A DNA stretch of 64,000 nucleotides, from positions 1,060,864 to 1,124,863 of the forward strand of contig NZ_CP019333.1 in the NCBI RefSeq assembly GCF_002163875.1, given 5' to 3'. This document shows, piece after piece, positions 63,649 through 64,000 of the stretch. Source of the DNA: Gilvibacter sp. SZ-19 (GTDB lineage Bacteria > Bacteroidota > Bacteroidia > Flavobacteriales > Flavobacteriaceae). Position 1 is the stretch's first letter. Every line of letters begins with the position of its first letter. The notes beneath the pieces were generated by a model. The model did not search any database, was not told the origin of the DNA, and was given only the letters and a program-made list of their open reading frames with translations. The translations under genes and the position numbers were made by a program.

Positions 63649-64000
63649 CTAGAACAGCTTGAGTTGATTCTGGTAAGGATTGGAGAACAGGTCTGTTCTC
63701 AGTTTAGGTTTTTCTGCGGATGGAAAATACTGCTTCTTGGCCAAGGCTATCAGGTCGTTGATCTGCTGAGCTATGGCACCTTGACCTCGCATTCTAAGTC
63801 CAAATTCAGAGCTGTTCACTTGGCCACCATGACAGTCCGCTATCTGATTCAAAATACGTTCTGCCCGATCTGGCATAGCAGCCTTTAACCAAGCAGAGAA
63901 TATCTGCTCCAGCTGACCGTTTAGTCGGACAATTGTATGTCCTATACGCATGGCTCCGGCATCTGCTACAGTTTTTGCCAAAGGCAAGATCTCATGCGAA
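63649..64000 (-). CDS. PA0069-family radical SAM protein, C-terminal part (5' end outside window)
   Basis: The frame is open to the window edge (the TTG at 63987 is not the start). About 117 residues remain, including ADAGAMRIGHTIVRLNG, then MPDRAERILNQIADCHGGQVNSSEFGLRMRGQGAIAQQI, the characteristic end of the PA0069/SplB-like radical SAM family. The [4Fe-4S] motif would be in the missing part. Biological role unknown. Confidence 0.82.
   Translation of the reverse strand, partial: SHEILPLAKTVADAGAMRIGHTIVRLNGQLEQIFSAWLKAAMPDRAERILNQIADCHGGQVNSSEFGLRMRGQGAIAQQINDLIALAKKQYFPSAEKPKLRTDLFSNPYQNQLKLF

Overview
The window is a chromosomal segment of a marine-type flavobacterium (Bacteroidetes, Flavobacteriaceae). 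The evidence: a type IX secretion C-terminal sorting domain, many small SPII lipoproteins, -33/-7 promoters of the TTG-N(19-24)-TAnnTTTG type, few Shine-Dalgarno sites, TonB-plug/carboxypeptidase-regulatory paralogues, and both a YpdA-type reductase and a YphP/BrxA bacilliredoxin. Most of it is dense housekeeping and accessory metabolism at roughly balanced base composition. One stretch (about 12.3-17.9 kb) is clearly AT-rich.

Layout. 0-9.9 kb: C-terminal part of an M28 peptidase, M13 peptidase lipoprotein, coiled-coil lipoprotein, SDR-type threonine dehydrogenase, a lipoprotein, a T9SS-exported repeat protein, PutP. 9.9-11.3 kb: MscL and a gene-free mosaic of repeats. 11.3-12.3 kb: YpdA reductase. 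12.5-17.8 kb: compact four-gene operon on the minus strand (small basic protein, GHKL/MORC-like ATPase, DNA methyltransferase, RibD-like deaminase fused to a GHKL/AlbA_2-type ATPase with winged helix), an apparent acquired defence module. 17.8-18.9 kb: a second copy of the repeat mosaic. 19.0-27.0 kb: formate/C1 and molybdenum-cofactor cluster (ModE-like regulator, MobA, Fhs, FdhD, fused FdsGB, FdsA). 27-31.4 kb: S41 peptidase, beta/gamma-crystallin-like lipoprotein, tryptophan 2,3-dioxygenase. 31.6-35.1 kb: sulfite-oxidase-like operon (molybdoenzyme, cytochrome c, rhodanese, membrane hydroxylase).

35.1-40.4 kb: secreted protein, YceI, one-component membrane regulator, acidic/basic lipoprotein, CHAT protease-like protein, GIY-YIG protein, tRNA-Asn. 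40.4-45.6 kb: RseP, SCO protein, FeoA-FeoB and a small Cys-rich companion. 45.7-51.1 kb: a six-gene Mn/Zn uptake operon led by a DtxR/MntR regulator with a palindromic operator in its promoter. 51.2-53.5 kb: three tandem paralogous lipoproteins, each preceded by the same promoter-proximal element. 53.6-56.3 kb: DjlA-like, bacilliredoxin, PlsC, HD hydrolase. 56.3-63.5 kb: three tandem paralogues with regulatory domain, TonB plug without barrel, TPR and DUF2135-like tail; one also carries a VWA domain. 63.6 kb to the end: C-terminus of a PA0069-type radical SAM protein.

The strongest candidate for an undescribed system is the four-gene operon at 12.5-17.8 kb: a methyltransferase with two different GHKL ATPases, one fused to a nucleoside-type deaminase, with no recognisable nuclease, inside a region bracketed by related repeat mosaics. 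The second candidate is the lipoprotein triplet with its nearly identical 40-bp upstream blocks. All calls were made by reading the sequence; no database search was run.
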